A stretch of 64,000 nt of DNA from JAHDCJ01 sp039028895 (GCA_039028895.1 JBCCHF010000034.1:1-64000), one strand, 5' to 3'. Counted from the first letter of the stretch, positions 17,053 to 25,812 are shown. Program-made: numbers and translations. The notes: generated by a model from the letters alone, not told the origin.

Positions 17053-18072
17053 CTAGAGGTTTCCTTTCACCAGGGTGGTCACTGCGTTAATCCAGAGAGG
17101 ATGATCGTTTAAACCTTCGACCAGTTGTACTTTTTCGCCACCCATTTCCTCAAACTCCTCCTGGTACTCTTCGCTAATCTCAATTGTGGTCTCAATACAG
17201 TCGCAAATAAAAGCAGGACAGAAAACCAATATCTTTTTAGCCCCTTTTTCTGCCAGAGCTTCAAGGACATCAGAAGTGTAAGGCTGGATCCATGGCGTTT
17301 TCCCCAGTCTCGATTGAAAGCAAACTGTATATTGATCGGGAGAAAGGTTTAGCTTTTTGGTGATTGCAGCTGTAGTTGCATAACATTGGGCACTATAACA
17401 AAACTGGTTTTTTTCAGAGATATTCTGACAACAGGATTCATCTTGCAAACAGTGATTGGAAGTATCTGCTTTAATCAATTGCCTTTCCGGAAGACCGTGA
17501 TAACTGAAGAGTATATGATCGTAAGAATCAATTTCATATTGTTTCCCTCTTTCAACAAAGGCATCAATCATTTCAGGAAAGTCATAAAATGAGTTAATCA
17601 TTTTCACTTCAGGAATTTCCCATCGTTTTGACAGAATCCTCATCACTTCTTCATGAACAGAACCGGTAGTTGCTGAGGCGTATTGAGGAAATAAAGGCAG
17701 AATCAGCAATCGAGACACTTTTTGCTCAATCACCTTGTCAATGGCAGATTCAATAGATGGATTCTGATATCGCATGCCTAACTCCACTACATAATGCTCG
17801 CCAAGCATATTTTGAACTTCATCTCTTAATTTATAACCAAATACTTTTAAAGGAGACCCCTCTTCCGTCCAGAGTTGTTTATAAAGATCTGAAGAAGGTT
17901 TCGCTCTGAATGGCACAATTATGCCACGGACCAAAAGGTTGCGCTTCAGCCATGGCTCATCAATTACCCTTGGGTCTAATAAAAACTGTTTGAGATACCT
18001 GTAGACTGATTTTTTGTCTGGTGCATCGGGAGTGCCCAGATTAATGAGTAAAACGCCGGTTTTCTGATCCAT
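17053..18072 (-). CDS. hemH: Ferrochelatase
   Basis: Inserts Fe2+ into protoporphyrin IX, the last step of protoheme synthesis; peripheral inner-membrane or cytosolic enzyme. The 339-aa length fits. Seen: N-terminal LLINLGTPDAPDKKSVYRYL, the catalytic histidine in SYHGLPERQL near residue 192, FQSRLGKTPWIQPYT near 255, and the C-terminal metal-site acidic cluster ETTIEISEEYQEEF near 293. Cysteines in NHCLQDESCCQN and FCYSAQCY could suggest a [2Fe-2S] site as in some bacterial ferrochelatases, but this is not shown. It is divergent from the CotH lipoprotein gene, with overlapping promoters in the 66-nt gap, and lies 3 kb from hemL. Confidence 0.97.
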   Translation of the reverse strand: MDQKTGVLLINLGTPDAPDKKSVYRYLKQFLLDPRVIDEPWLKRNLLVRGIIVPFRAKPSSDLYKQLWTEEGSPLKVFGYKLRDEVQNMLGEHYVVELGMRYQNPSIESAIDKVIEQKVSRLLILPLFPQYASATTGSVHEEVMRILSKRWEIPEVKMINSFYDFPEMIDAFVERGKQYEIDSYDHILFSYHGLPERQLIKADTSNHCLQDESCCQNISEKNQFCYSAQCYATTAAITKKLNLSPDQYTVCFQSRLGKTPWIQPYTSDVLEALAEKGAKKILVFCPAFICDCIETTIEISEEYQEEFEEMGGEKVQLVEGLNDHPLWINAVTTLVKGNL

Positions 18073-18096
18073 TGATTATGTAGGGTTTGATAACAG

Positions 18097-18104
18097 CAAA
18101 TGTA
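18097..18104 (-). promoter_or_regulatory. Promoter -7 box TACATTTG of hemH
   Basis: TACATTTG on the minus strand with a TTTG -33 box at 18127-18130, spaced 22 nt. It places the transcription start about 20 nt before the hemH ATG. It lies immediately beside the oppositely directed box of the cotH-like gene. Confidence 0.6.
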
Positions 18105-18105
18105 G

Positions 18106-18113
18106 TATTTTTG
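18106..18113 (+). promoter_or_regulatory. Promoter -7 box TATTTTTG of the CotH lipoprotein gene
   Basis: TATTTTTG fits the Bacteroidota consensus; a TTTG lies at 18086-18089 with 16 nt between. The leader to the ATG at 18139 would be about 20 nt. The -33 and -7 elements interleave with those of hemH, so the two promoters probably compete. Confidence 0.55.
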
Positions 18114-18138
18114 AACATCAAAATCGCAAAGTAGTTCA

Positions 18139-19458
18139 ATGCACACCAAGGTTACCTCACTAATTTTAGGCTTTCTTTCATCTCTTCTGCTCTTCTCCTG
18201 CAATCCACTCGAAAAGGTAGATGAGGAGATAACTGAAGATACGATCTCCAAACTTGTCATCTATAAACCTTTATCTACCTTTCGCGCAGATAAGAGAACC
18301 TTTTGTGAACTAACCTATATCGACAAAAATCAAGACACCCTGTTTCATTGCCTGCGAGGGAAAATCAGATTTAGGGGAAATACCTCGCTTTACTTTGACA
18401 AAAAATCATTTAGTCTAAAACTGGACTCCGCCTTTGCCATGGAAGGGTTTCCGGCTCACCGGACCTGGATAATCAATGCCTCCTATATCGACAAAACCTT
18501 TCTTAGAAATAAGGTAAGCTATGATCTCTTCAATACTTATTCTGAAGATGGTATTGCACCAAAAATCAGCTTTACCGAGGTATGGATCAATGAAAATTAT
18601 CACGGACTTTACCAGGTCACGGAACGGATGGACACAGACCGATTAAATATTGATGAAACCGATACTCTCGCTTTTCTTTTCAAGGAACCACCATTATACA
18701 ATCTTCCGGAAAATCATGCAGAGAAGTTTAGGCAACTTGGACACTACTTCGCCAATAATTCACGGTTTGACGACTATTCTGCTTCCGCAAAACAGGAAAT
18801 GGTTGACAGGGCTTACTTCAAGCAACGATTCCCCAAGTATGGCGGTCCGGACAGACGAGATATTATCTATGAACTAACCCACCTCATACACCATTCTCCT
18901 GATGGTATTTTCTCTGATCCCAACCAAGGTATTCCAGCCTATTTTGACATTAAAAATATTGTTGATTGGCATTTACTCTTATTAATGACCAATAACAACG
19001 ATGGGGTAAAAAAGAACTTCTATTTACATAAGGCCGGTGCAGGAAAGCCATTTATCTTTGTACCGTGGGATTACGACCACGGCTTCGGACGAGATGGAGA
19101 CGGCGAACATAATGCTGAGGGCTTTGTACAATGGTACAGGACAACTCTTCTGAAACGCCTTGTAGAGACCAATACCGATCGGTACAACGAAAAGCTGATC
19201 AACCGTTACCAACAATTAAAAGCGGAAGGTATTTTGACAAAAGATTACATTGCAGGTCAAATTGCAGAGAATGCACATTTGCTACGACCATATGCCTACC
19301 AAGATGCCGCAATGTGGCCCCTTGAAAAGCACAAGTTTTTCAAAGACACTGATTTTGACAAGGAAGTTCAGTGGATGACAGATTGGCTTGAGCTCCATAT
19401 TCCAAGAGTCGAGGCATTCCTGGACACCCTAAGCCTTGAGCCGCTAATTATCCAATAA
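18139..19458 (+). CDS. CotH-family kinase-like lipoprotein
   Basis: A 439-aa lipoprotein: signal peptide with lipobox LLFSC, so Cys-21 or near is acylated and the protein is membrane anchored. The body is a CotH-type domain, a family with an atypical protein-kinase fold first known from spore coat protein H. Seen: RFRGNTSLYFDKKSFSLKL near residues 75-95 (the usual G-[NT]-S and K motif), NASYIDKTFLRNKVSYDLF, the SEVWINENYHGLY-like segment FTEVWINENYHGLYQV, and the metal-binding motif VPWDYDHGFGRDGDGEH near 310. The Asp of WDYDHGFG would be the DFG-like residue. Target unknown. It is convergent with the response regulator gene and distinct in sequence from the tandem CotH pair at 55211 and 56825. 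Confidence 0.88.
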   Translation: MHTKVTSLILGFLSSLLLFSCNPLEKVDEEITEDTISKLVIYKPLSTFRADKRTFCELTYIDKNQDTLFHCLRGKIRFRGNTSLYFDKKSFSLKLDSAFAMEGFPAHRTWIINASYIDKTFLRNKVSYDLFNTYSEDGIAPKISFTEVWINENYHGLYQVTERMDTDRLNIDETDTLAFLFKEPPLYNLPENHAEKFRQLGHYFANNSRFDDYSASAKQEMVDRAYFKQRFPKYGGPDRRDIIYELTHLIHHSPDGIFSDPNQGIPAYFDIKNIVDWHLLLLMTNNNDGVKKNFYLHKAGAGKPFIFVPWDYDHGFGRDGDGEHNAEGFVQWYRTTLLKRLVETNTDRYNEKLINRYQQLKAEGILTKDYIAGQIAENAHLLRPYAYQDAAMWPLEKHKFFKDTDFDKEVQWMTDWLELHIPRVEAFLDTLSLEPLIIQ

Positions 19459-19463
19459 AGCGA

Positions 19464-20150
19464 TTAATTATAAACAAATTTGTACCCCACCCCTCTAACT
19501 GAAAGGAAGTATTGAGGATTCTTAGGATCTTCCTCAAAGTATTTCCGGAAGGAAAGGATGAAATTGTCGATAGTCCTGGTTGATGGGTAAACGTCATACC
19601 CCCATACCGCTTGCAGGATCTGTTGCCTTGAAACCACTTCGTTACGTCTGTCAATCAACAACTTAAGCAACATGGCTTCTTTTTTTGTCAAATGCAAAGT
19701 GCCTGAATTGGTAGTAGCATCGTAAGTCTTGAAGTTAACCTGGTTATCACCAAACTGGAATACTTCCGTCACTGCTGCTCCAGGTTTTTGAGAACGTTTC
19801 AGCAAGTTTTGAATACGCAATAATAGCTCCTCCAAGTTAAAAGGTTTGACGATATAATCATCAGCACCCTTTTTTAGTCCACTAACTTTGTCCATCGAAG
19901 TATCTTTGGCTGTTAGGAACATAACAGGAACTTCCAGGTTTTCAAGTCGGATTTGTTCGCAGATCTGAAATCCGTCAACTTCAGGAAGCATAATGTCCAA
20001 AATGATAAGATCAAAATGTTGACCACGAAAATATTTTAGGGCATCTTTCCCGTTATCGGTTGCGACGACCTCATAGTCTTCGAGCTCGAGATTCAGTTTG
20101 ATCCCTTCCCTGATGTTTTCTTCGTCTTCAACTAATAGTATGCGTGCCAT
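19464..20150 (-). CDS. OmpR-family response regulator
   Basis: A 228-aa DNA-binding response regulator. The receiver domain (1-120) has the acidic pocket LLVEDEEN, the phosphoacceptor Asp in LIILDIMLPEVDGF near residue 53, the conserved Thr in FLTAKDT and Lys in DDYIVKPF near 102. A winged-helix trans_reg_C domain occupies about 130-226, ending SVRGVGYKFVYN. It follows the sensor kinase gene by 17 nt, and the pair follows hemL, so all three are probably in one operon. The signal and the regulon are not evident from the sequence. A distant link to heme supply is possible from the location only. Confidence 0.95.
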   Translation of the reverse strand: MARILLVEDEENIREGIKLNLELEDYEVVATDNGKDALKYFRGQHFDLIILDIMLPEVDGFQICEQIRLENLEVPVMFLTAKDTSMDKVSGLKKGADDYIVKPFNLEELLLRIQNLLKRSQKPGAAVTEVFQFGDNQVNFKTYDATTNSGTLHLTKKEAMLLKLLIDRRNEVVSRQQILQAVWGYDVYPSTRTIDNFILSFRKYFEEDPKNPQYFLSVRGVGYKFVYN

Positions 20151-20167
20151 AAGAGAGGTTTTATAAG

Positions 20168-21181
20168 TTAGTCATTAACTTTTGTTAGTTTGATGGGCAT
20201 AGTAACCCTGATAATAGTGCCTTCTGGCTGGTTTTCCTTTACGTGAATGTAGCCCCTGTGAGCTTTTACGATTTCTTTTACAATATGCAACCCTAAACCG
20301 GTGCCTTTTGTTTTCCTGGTATTTTCACTTCCTATCCGGTAGAATTTTTCAAATACCCTGTCTCTTTCTTCTTCTGGAATACCGATACCGTTATCGGCAA
20401 CTTCAAAGTCAAAATTCTTCGTTCCTTTTCTTACGGTTACTTTTATTTCTGCAATGTCTTTCGGAGAATATTTTACAGCATTTTCAAGTAGGTTTACCGC
20501 CAAGGATGTAAATGCAGTTTTATCAGCTCTAATTACGATTTTTTCTGCTGTGTACCGTGTCTTAAAATCTACATTCGGGTGTTTCTGCCGCATTTTTGTG
20601 ATAATGCGTTCAGTGAGTTCGATCAGATCGATATCATCCAGTGCCCAGGTGTAAGCATTTTCTATTCTTGTGGCTAATAGCAGGTTATCAACCAAATTCT
20701 GTAAACGCTCCACGTCTTTTAATGCATTCCCCGTAAACTTGTGGATTTGCTCTTTCCCAAGGTCACGCTTCTTGAATGTCTCCAAAACTAACCTTATCGA
20801 AGCTATTGGAGATTTGAGTTCGTGTGTAATAGATTGCAGAAAATTTTGTTGTTGTCGATTTACAGCTACTTCATTTCTTAAACCCCTGAAAACTACGTAT
20901 ATACCTATTATAATACTTAAAAAAAATATCAGGCTTTCTACCAATATTACCCGGCGTTGTCTTTTAAATTCTACATCCAGATCCTGTTTCCCAGCAATTA
21001 TCTGCTGGATCGCTATACTGTCAGTAGGCGCACTTAGCCTGGCCGACTTTTCAACCAGTTCAGATCGGGCGTCATAGAGATTTTTGTTTTTACTGAATAG
21101 CAGGTATGACCACAAAGCACAAAAGCCAATGAAATAGAACAGGAACAGAAAAAATGTAATGTAGCTTCGGTAAACCTTCAC
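20168..21181 (-). CDS. Sensor histidine kinase
   Basis: A 337-aa membrane sensor kinase. Two transmembrane helices (about 7-29 and 78-98) enclose a short periplasmic part of about 50 residues, too small for a known sensor fold. The cytosolic part shows the H box QSITHELKSPIASIR with the phospho-accepting His near 121, the N box NLLENAVKYSPK, the G1 box DNGIGIPEEERDRVFEKFYR and the G2 box TKGTGLGLHIVKEIV. The start is GTG at 21181, 33 nt after the hemL stop. Partner is the response regulator immediately downstream. The small periplasmic loop suggests sensing inside or near the membrane. Confidence 0.95.
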   Translation of the reverse strand: MKVYRSYITFFLFLFYFIGFCALWSYLLFSKNKNLYDARSELVEKSARLSAPTDSIAIQQIIAGKQDLDVEFKRQRRVILVESLIFFLSIIIGIYVVFRGLRNEVAVNRQQQNFLQSITHELKSPIASIRLVLETFKKRDLGKEQIHKFTGNALKDVERLQNLVDNLLLATRIENAYTWALDDIDLIELTERIITKMRQKHPNVDFKTRYTAEKIVIRADKTAFTSLAVNLLENAVKYSPKDIAEIKVTVRKGTKNFDFEVADNGIGIPEEERDRVFEKFYRIGSENTRKTKGTGLGLHIVKEIVKAHRGYIHVKENQPEGTIIRVTMPIKLTKVND

Positions 21182-21214
21182 TGATGGTCGTTTTCGATGG
21201 AAATTTAAGCATTT

Positions 21215-22504
21215 TTAGTTAAATACCACATCAATGGCTGATTTCATAATTTCTGCTGCCTCAGTAAGGTCGTTCTCAGTGTGTGCTGCTGAAACAAAAC
21301 CTACTTCATAACCCGAAGGACCGAGATATACACCTTTTTGAAGAAGTTCATGATGCAATATCCTGAATCGATCCATCCCTTCTGAATCAATTTGATCAGC
21401 GCGGGATATTTCCTTGTGGGAAAATGAAACCCAGAAAATGGAGCCAATAGTTTGGATCTTTAGTTCATACCCTTTAGAAACGCAATAATCTTCAATTTCT
21501 TTTGCGAAGGCTGAAGTTTTCTTTGCCATACCCTGGTAAAACCCAGGTTGCAACAGTTGCTGCAAGGCGGCATATCCAGCAGCCATGGCAACAGGATTCG
21601 CAGATAAAGTGCCAGCCTGGTAAACTCCACCTTCAGGAGCTACATGCCCCATAAATGTAGCGCTTGCGGCATAAGCACCAACTGGCATTCCTCCTCCGAT
21701 TATTTTTCCGAAAGTAATGATATCAGGCTGAATGTCATAATACCCAGCAGCGCCATCAAAACCAACTCTGAAGCCAGAAATGACTTCATCAAAAATTAAC
21801 AGAGCGCAGGTTTCATTACACTTTTTGCGCAAAAATTCAAGAAAGGATTTACGTTGCAAAAGCAAGCCATTATTGGCAGGGATCGGTTCTATTATGACAC
21901 AGGCAATTTCATCTTTATGCTTATTGAAAGCGGCTTCAACCGCTTTTTCATTGTCCAATGGAACAACGATCGTTTCGCGAATAAAGGAATCAGGTATACC
22001 TGCAGACGTCGACTCTCCAAAGGTAGCCAATCCAGAACCAGCTCTAACCAAAAGTGAGTCGACATGGCCATGATAGCATCCTTCAAACTTAATCACTTTT
22101 GAACGTCCGGTTATCCCTCTGGCTAGCCTGATTGCTGACATTACAGCTTCGGTTCCGGAGCTTACAAATCGGATCTTTTCAATATACTTATGGTTTTCCA
22201 GGATTAATTTCCCCAACTGATTACCAAGTCTTGTAGGCGTTCCGAATGAAGTCCCATTGGCCACTGTATCCGTGACCATTTCCCTGATCATTGCATTATT
22301 ATGCCCTAGGATTAAGGGGCCCCAAGAACAACAAAAATCAATGAAAGCATTATCATCTTCATCAAATATCCTGCATCCTTCACCACGCTTAATAAAGAGA
22401 GGGGGCCCTGACACCGATTTGAATGCCCTTACAGGGGAATTCACACCTCCTGGAAAATAGTTCTTTGCTTCCTTGAATAACTGTTCTGAAGTGGTTCTGT
22501 CCAT
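21215..22504 (-). CDS. hemL: Glutamate-1-semialdehyde 2,1-aminomutase
   Basis: Converts glutamate-1-semialdehyde to 5-aminolevulinate in the C5 pathway of tetrapyrrole synthesis, using pyridoxal phosphate; cytosolic. The 429-aa length is typical. Seen: FPGGVNSPVRAF near the start, the FVSSGTEAVMSAIRLARG segment around 120, FEGCYHGHVDSLLV, the LIFDEVISGFRVG segment with the cofactor-binding Asp near 240, and the Schiff-base lysine in ITFGKIIGGGMPVGAY near 268. The first of a probable three-gene unit with the histidine kinase and response regulator. The upstream gap shared with purM holds the purM promoter; none was found for hemL. Confidence 0.98.
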   Translation of the reverse strand: MDRTTSEQLFKEAKNYFPGGVNSPVRAFKSVSGPPLFIKRGEGCRIFDEDDNAFIDFCCSWGPLILGHNNAMIREMVTDTVANGTSFGTPTRLGNQLGKLILENHKYIEKIRFVSSGTEAVMSAIRLARGITGRSKVIKFEGCYHGHVDSLLVRAGSGLATFGESTSAGIPDSFIRETIVVPLDNEKAVEAAFNKHKDEIACVIIEPIPANNGLLLQRKSFLEFLRKKCNETCALLIFDEVISGFRVGFDGAAGYYDIQPDIITFGKIIGGGMPVGAYAASATFMGHVAPEGGVYQAGTLSANPVAMAAGYAALQQLLQPGFYQGMAKKTSAFAKEIEDYCVSKGYELKIQTIGSIFWVSFSHKEISRADQIDSEGMDRFRILHHELLQKGVYLGPSGYEVGFVSAAHTENDLTEAAEIMKSAIDVVFN

Positions 22505-22602
22505 TTGAATTCAAAATTTCGGTAAAAATAGAAAATGTTTAAGCTTCGAATAATTTCATACCCAACATAAAACAGGTTCGCTCCGAAATGGTTGGAAAAC
22601 TG

Positions 22603-22610
22603 TATCTTTG
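22603..22610 (+). promoter_or_regulatory. Promoter -7 box TATCTTTG of purM
   Basis: TATCTTTG matches the Bacteroidota -7 consensus 32 nt before the purM ATG. The region 20-24 nt upstream has TTCG at 22577-22580 as a weak -33 element. Confidence 0.5.
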
Positions 22611-22642
22611 GGTGCTTTAAAATTGCCTATACATTTTAGCCC

Positions 22643-23815
22643 ATGTCTGACAAATTAAAATACGACCTCAGAGGTGTTTCTGCCTCAAAATCAGAAGTAC
22701 ATCAAGCCATAAAAGGACTCGACAAGGGATTATATCCAACTGCATTTTGCAAAATATTACCTGATATTGCCGGAGGCGATTCAAACTATGTAAACCTTAT
22801 GCACGCAGATACTGCAGGAACCAAGACTTCACTCGCCTACCTTTACTGGAAAGAAACCGGAGATCTCGATGTCTGGAAAGGTATTGCCATGGATGCCATT
22901 GTAATGAATCTTGATGATATGGCATGCGTCGGATGTATCCAGGATATTTTACTTTCCTCTACAATTGGCAGAAACAAAGGCTTGATTACCGGTGATGTTA
23001 TTGCCACCATAATTCAATCCGCCCAGGAGATAATTGAAGAAATGGAAGCATTTGGGATTCGGATTCACATGGCTGGCGGTGAAACTGCCGATGTTGGTGA
23101 TATTGTAAGGTCGATTGATGTTGGTTATACGGCTTTCGCCAGAATGCGCAAAAAAGACCTTGTGATTAATGATATCAAACCCGGCAATGTGATTGTTGGA
23201 TTTGCGTCTTACGGGCAGGCCACTTACGAAAGTAGTTATAATGGTGGTATGGGGAGTAATGGACTTACTTCTGCCAGACATGATGTCTTGAGTAAAGTGT
23301 ATAGCTCAAAATACCCAGAAAGCTTTGACCCCAACATTCCTGAGGAAGTTGTCTATACCGGCAGTAAAAATCTTACGGACACTATAAACATCGATGGAAA
23401 GGAAATTACAGTAGGAAAACTCATTCTTTCTCCTACACGTACCTATTTGCCAGTGATCGCAAAAATTCTGCATGAACATCGCAAATCTATAACCGGGATG
23501 ATCCATTGTACAGGAGGTGCCCAGACCAAAGTCATGAAATTTACTGATGGCGTTCACGTCATAAAAGACAACCTCTTCCCTATTCCTCCACTCTTTCAGC
23601 TTATTCAGCAGGAATCAAAAACAGAATGGAAAGAAATGTACCAAGTCTTTAATATGGGGCACCGATTAGAAGTTTACACTGATGAAGCAAATGCACAACA
23701 TTTAATTGACATTTCTGAAGATTTTGGTATTCCGGCAAGAGTAGTCGGCCATGTAGAAGCCGCTGAAAAGAACAAACTATCAATAAGGTCGACTTTCGGA
23801 GAGTTTAATTACTAG
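22643..23815 (+). CDS. purM: Phosphoribosylformylglycinamidine cyclo-ligase (AIR synthetase), Bacteroidota type
   Basis: Closes the imidazole ring of AIR from FGAM with ATP in purine synthesis. At 390 aa it is longer than the usual 345 or so, as found in Bacteroidota. Residues expected for the AIRS superfamily are visible: HADTAGTKTSLAYLYWKETG near residue 53 (phosphate-binding), AMDAIVMNLDDMACVG near 82 and HMAGGETADVGD near 138 (equivalent of GGETAEMP), plus MIHCTGGAQTKVMKF in the C-terminal domain (equivalent of HITGGG). The sequence departs from canonical PurM at many places, so a related AIRS-family ligase cannot be wholly excluded. It converges with glpK with a gap of 6 nt. Confidence 0.88.
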   Translation: MSDKLKYDLRGVSASKSEVHQAIKGLDKGLYPTAFCKILPDIAGGDSNYVNLMHADTAGTKTSLAYLYWKETGDLDVWKGIAMDAIVMNLDDMACVGCIQDILLSSTIGRNKGLITGDVIATIIQSAQEIIEEMEAFGIRIHMAGGETADVGDIVRSIDVGYTAFARMRKKDLVINDIKPGNVIVGFASYGQATYESSYNGGMGSNGLTSARHDVLSKVYSSKYPESFDPNIPEEVVYTGSKNLTDTINIDGKEITVGKLILSPTRTYLPVIAKILHEHRKSITGMIHCTGGAQTKVMKFTDGVHVIKDNLFPIPPLFQLIQQESKTEWKEMYQVFNMGHRLEVYTDEANAQHLIDISEDFGIPARVVGHVEAAEKNKLSIRSTFGEFNY

Positions 23816-23821
23816 GTTTTC

Positions 23822-25309
23822 TCATTCTTCAATCCAGTTCATACTCCGTTTTACAGCCTTTTCCCAACCGACTGTAAGTTTACTTCTTTTGTCTTCCTCC
23901 ATTCCTGGTACAAACTTGTTGTCTATTTGCCAGCTTGAGGTTAGGGCTTCTTTTTGCCAAAAACCTGTGGCTAATCCTGCCAGGTATGCGGCGCCAAGAG
24001 CTGTCGTTTCAATAATTTGCGGGCGCTCTACCGGAACATTCAAAATATCTGCCTGGAATTGCATTAACAGGTTATTAGCGGATGCCCCGCCATCAACTCT
24101 CAACGTAGAAAGTTGGACGCCGGAATCACTTTCCATAGCCCCCAATACATCCAGAGTTTGGTAAGCTAAAGATTCCAGGGTTGCCCGGATTAAATGTGCC
24201 TTGGAAGTGCCACGCGTTAGTCCGAAAATAGCCCCACGAGCATACATATCCCAGTACGGTGCACCCAGTCCCGCAAAAGCCGGCACTACATAAACCCCAT
24301 CGCTATTGTCAACTTTCATCGAGAAAAACTCAGAGTCGGGTGATTCGTCGATTATTTTCAAACCATCTCTTAACCATTGAATTGCTGCACCAGCAATAAA
24401 AACAGAGCCTTCAAGAGCATATTCGACTTTCCCATCAATTCCCCATGCAATTGTTGTTAGCAGGCCTGAATGGGAGTCTACCGGGGTTTCACCAGTATTC
24501 ATAAGCATAAAACAACCCGTACCATAAGTGTTTTTTGCCATTCCAGATTCAAAGCAACCTTGTCCAAATAGTGCAGCCTGCTGATCGCCTGCGATTCCAC
24601 CAATTGGAATTGAATGTCCGAATAATGCCGGGTCAGAAGCTCCAAAGAGATGAGAAGAGGGTTTTACTTCAGGAAGCATTGACACTGGAATATTAAGAAT
24701 ATCCAACATTTTTTCATCCCAATTCAATTCCTTGATATTATATAGCAAAGTTCTGGAAGCATTGCTATAATCAGTTATATGCACTGCACCATTAGTCAGG
24801 TGCCAAACCAACCACGAATCGACCGTACCAAACAGCAAATCTCCATTTTCAGCTTTTTCTCTGGCGCCCTCCACGTTTTCCAAAATCCAGCGAACTTTGG
24901 TTCCTGAAAAGTAAGCGTCGATGACTAGCCCTGTATTTTGTTTCACATAGGACTCATGACCATCTGCCTTTAGTTGATCGCAGATAGAAGCGGTACGTCG
25001 ATCTTGCCAGACTATGGCATTGTAAACAGGTTTCCCTGTTTTTTTATCCCAAACGATTGTGGTTTCTCTTTGATTGGTAATACCTATAGCCGCAACCTGT
25101 TCTACATTGATATTATTATTCCTGATCACATCTCTGGCAACAGACAACTGGCTGGACCAAATTTCCATAGGGTCGTGTTCTACCCATGCAGATTGTGGAA
25201 AAATCTGGGTAAATTCTTTCTGTTCAACAGCAACGATATTACTATCATGGTCAAAAAGAATCGCCCTGGAACTCGTCGTTCCCTGATCAAGTGCTAAAAC
25301 ATATTTCAT
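23822..25309 (-). CDS. glpK: Glycerol kinase
   Basis: Phosphorylates glycerol to sn-glycerol-3-phosphate with ATP; cytosolic FGGY-family sugar kinase. The 495-aa length is normal. Seen: N-terminal phosphate loop DQGTTSSRAILFDHD, the substrate motifs ITNQRETTIVWDKKTG and AIVWQDRRT near residues 75-95, GTVDSWLVWHLTNG with SNASRTLLYNI near 165-190, the FGGY signature region FAGLGAPYWDMYARGAIFGL near 350 and LRVDGGASANNLLMQFQAD near 405. No glpF or glpD lies next to it. The gene downstream is the convergent purM; the gene upstream on the same strand is the -LVGG protein with a 39-nt gap, so co-transcription with that gene is possible. Confidence 0.97.
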   Translation of the reverse strand: MKYVLALDQGTTSSRAILFDHDSNIVAVEQKEFTQIFPQSAWVEHDPMEIWSSQLSVARDVIRNNNINVEQVAAIGITNQRETTIVWDKKTGKPVYNAIVWQDRRTASICDQLKADGHESYVKQNTGLVIDAYFSGTKVRWILENVEGAREKAENGDLLFGTVDSWLVWHLTNGAVHITDYSNASRTLLYNIKELNWDEKMLDILNIPVSMLPEVKPSSHLFGASDPALFGHSIPIGGIAGDQQAALFGQGCFESGMAKNTYGTGCFMLMNTGETPVDSHSGLLTTIAWGIDGKVEYALEGSVFIAGAAIQWLRDGLKIIDESPDSEFFSMKVDNSDGVYVVPAFAGLGAPYWDMYARGAIFGLTRGTSKAHLIRATLESLAYQTLDVLGAMESDSGVQLSTLRVDGGASANNLLMQFQADILNVPVERPQIIETTALGAAYLAGLATGFWQKEALTSSWQIDNKFVPGMEEDKRSKLTVGWEKAVKRSMNWIEE

Positions 25310-25348
25310 AGAAAAAAAATTATTAATTCAATAAAAGAACAAATAGGA

Positions 25349-25747
25349 CTATCCGCCAACTAATGGAGTGAGCTTAATAAAACTTACATCGGTATCACCA
25401 GACACCAGAACTTTATCTTCAAGCTTGTCGACTTGTTGATTGTCAACAATAATGAAAAACCCGTTTTTCTTGAAAGCATTAAGAGCAATGTAAACCTGTT
25501 TTTCTTTGTCTACCTTGCGACGATTTTTCATTTTAAACCCATTTAGAGCAACCTCAGTATCAGTAGGTTGAACCAATCCACTGAACATCTCATTTCCTTT
25601 GTTATTAAACTGATTGACTTCGTGGAAAACGCGTTGTTTGATGAGTTCTTCAACTGTAATAAACTCATTTTCGAAAGCCAGTTGGATCTCATTAAGGACT
25701 TTGCCCACAGCCGTTTCATCCTTGATGGTAATGGTATGCATATTCAT
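25349..25747 (-). CDS. Candidate ubiquitin/ThiS-like beta-grasp protein ending in -LVGG
   Basis: A 132-aa protein with no family I can name. The C-terminus reads DVSFIKLTPLVGG and stops directly after Gly-Gly (TAG), the pattern of ThiS/MoaD sulfur carriers and ubiquitin-like proteins (compare the general ending D-hydrophobic-hydrophobic-P-hydrophobic-GG). The N-terminus HTITIKDET...LNEIQLAFE (beta1-beta2) then FITVEELIKQRVFHEVNQF (helix) and the late strands FFIIVDNQQV and LEDKVLV suit a beta-grasp order, with an insertion of about 40 residues between helix and third strand. Fold is inferred by eye only. No E1-like ThiF/MoeB gene or JAB peptidase is visible in the window. Divergent from bshC; glpK follows 39 nt downstream. 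ATG at 25747 or at 25741 is possible. Confidence 0.6.
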   Translation of the reverse strand: MNMHTITIKDETAVGKVLNEIQLAFENEFITVEELIKQRVFHEVNQFNNKGNEMFSGLVQPTDTEVALNGFKMKNRRKVDKEKQVYIALNAFKKNGFFIIVDNQQVDKLEDKVLVSGDTDVSFIKLTPLVGG

Positions 25748-25781
25748 TAATTCTATTGAAGTAAAAATAACCTTTTATAAC

Positions 25782-25789
25782 TAACTTTG
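25782..25789 (+). promoter_or_regulatory. Promoter -7 box TAACTTTG of bshC
   Basis: TAACTTTG with a TTG at 25756-25758, spaced 23 nt. It lies just before the GTG at 25792, so transcription would start beyond that codon. This favours the ATG at 25813 as the bshC start. Confidence 0.6.
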
Positions 25790-25812
25790 AAGTGTCTTCT
25801 ACACGGAAAATT

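Noticed and set aside
20670..21077. Antisense open frame (135 codons) inside the sensor kinase
   Set aside because: Same reason; kinase boxes on the other strand are complete.
25792..25812. GTG start at 25792 for bshC
   Set aside because: A TAACTTTG promoter box ends 3 nt before it and the conserved family start is the ATG at 25813.
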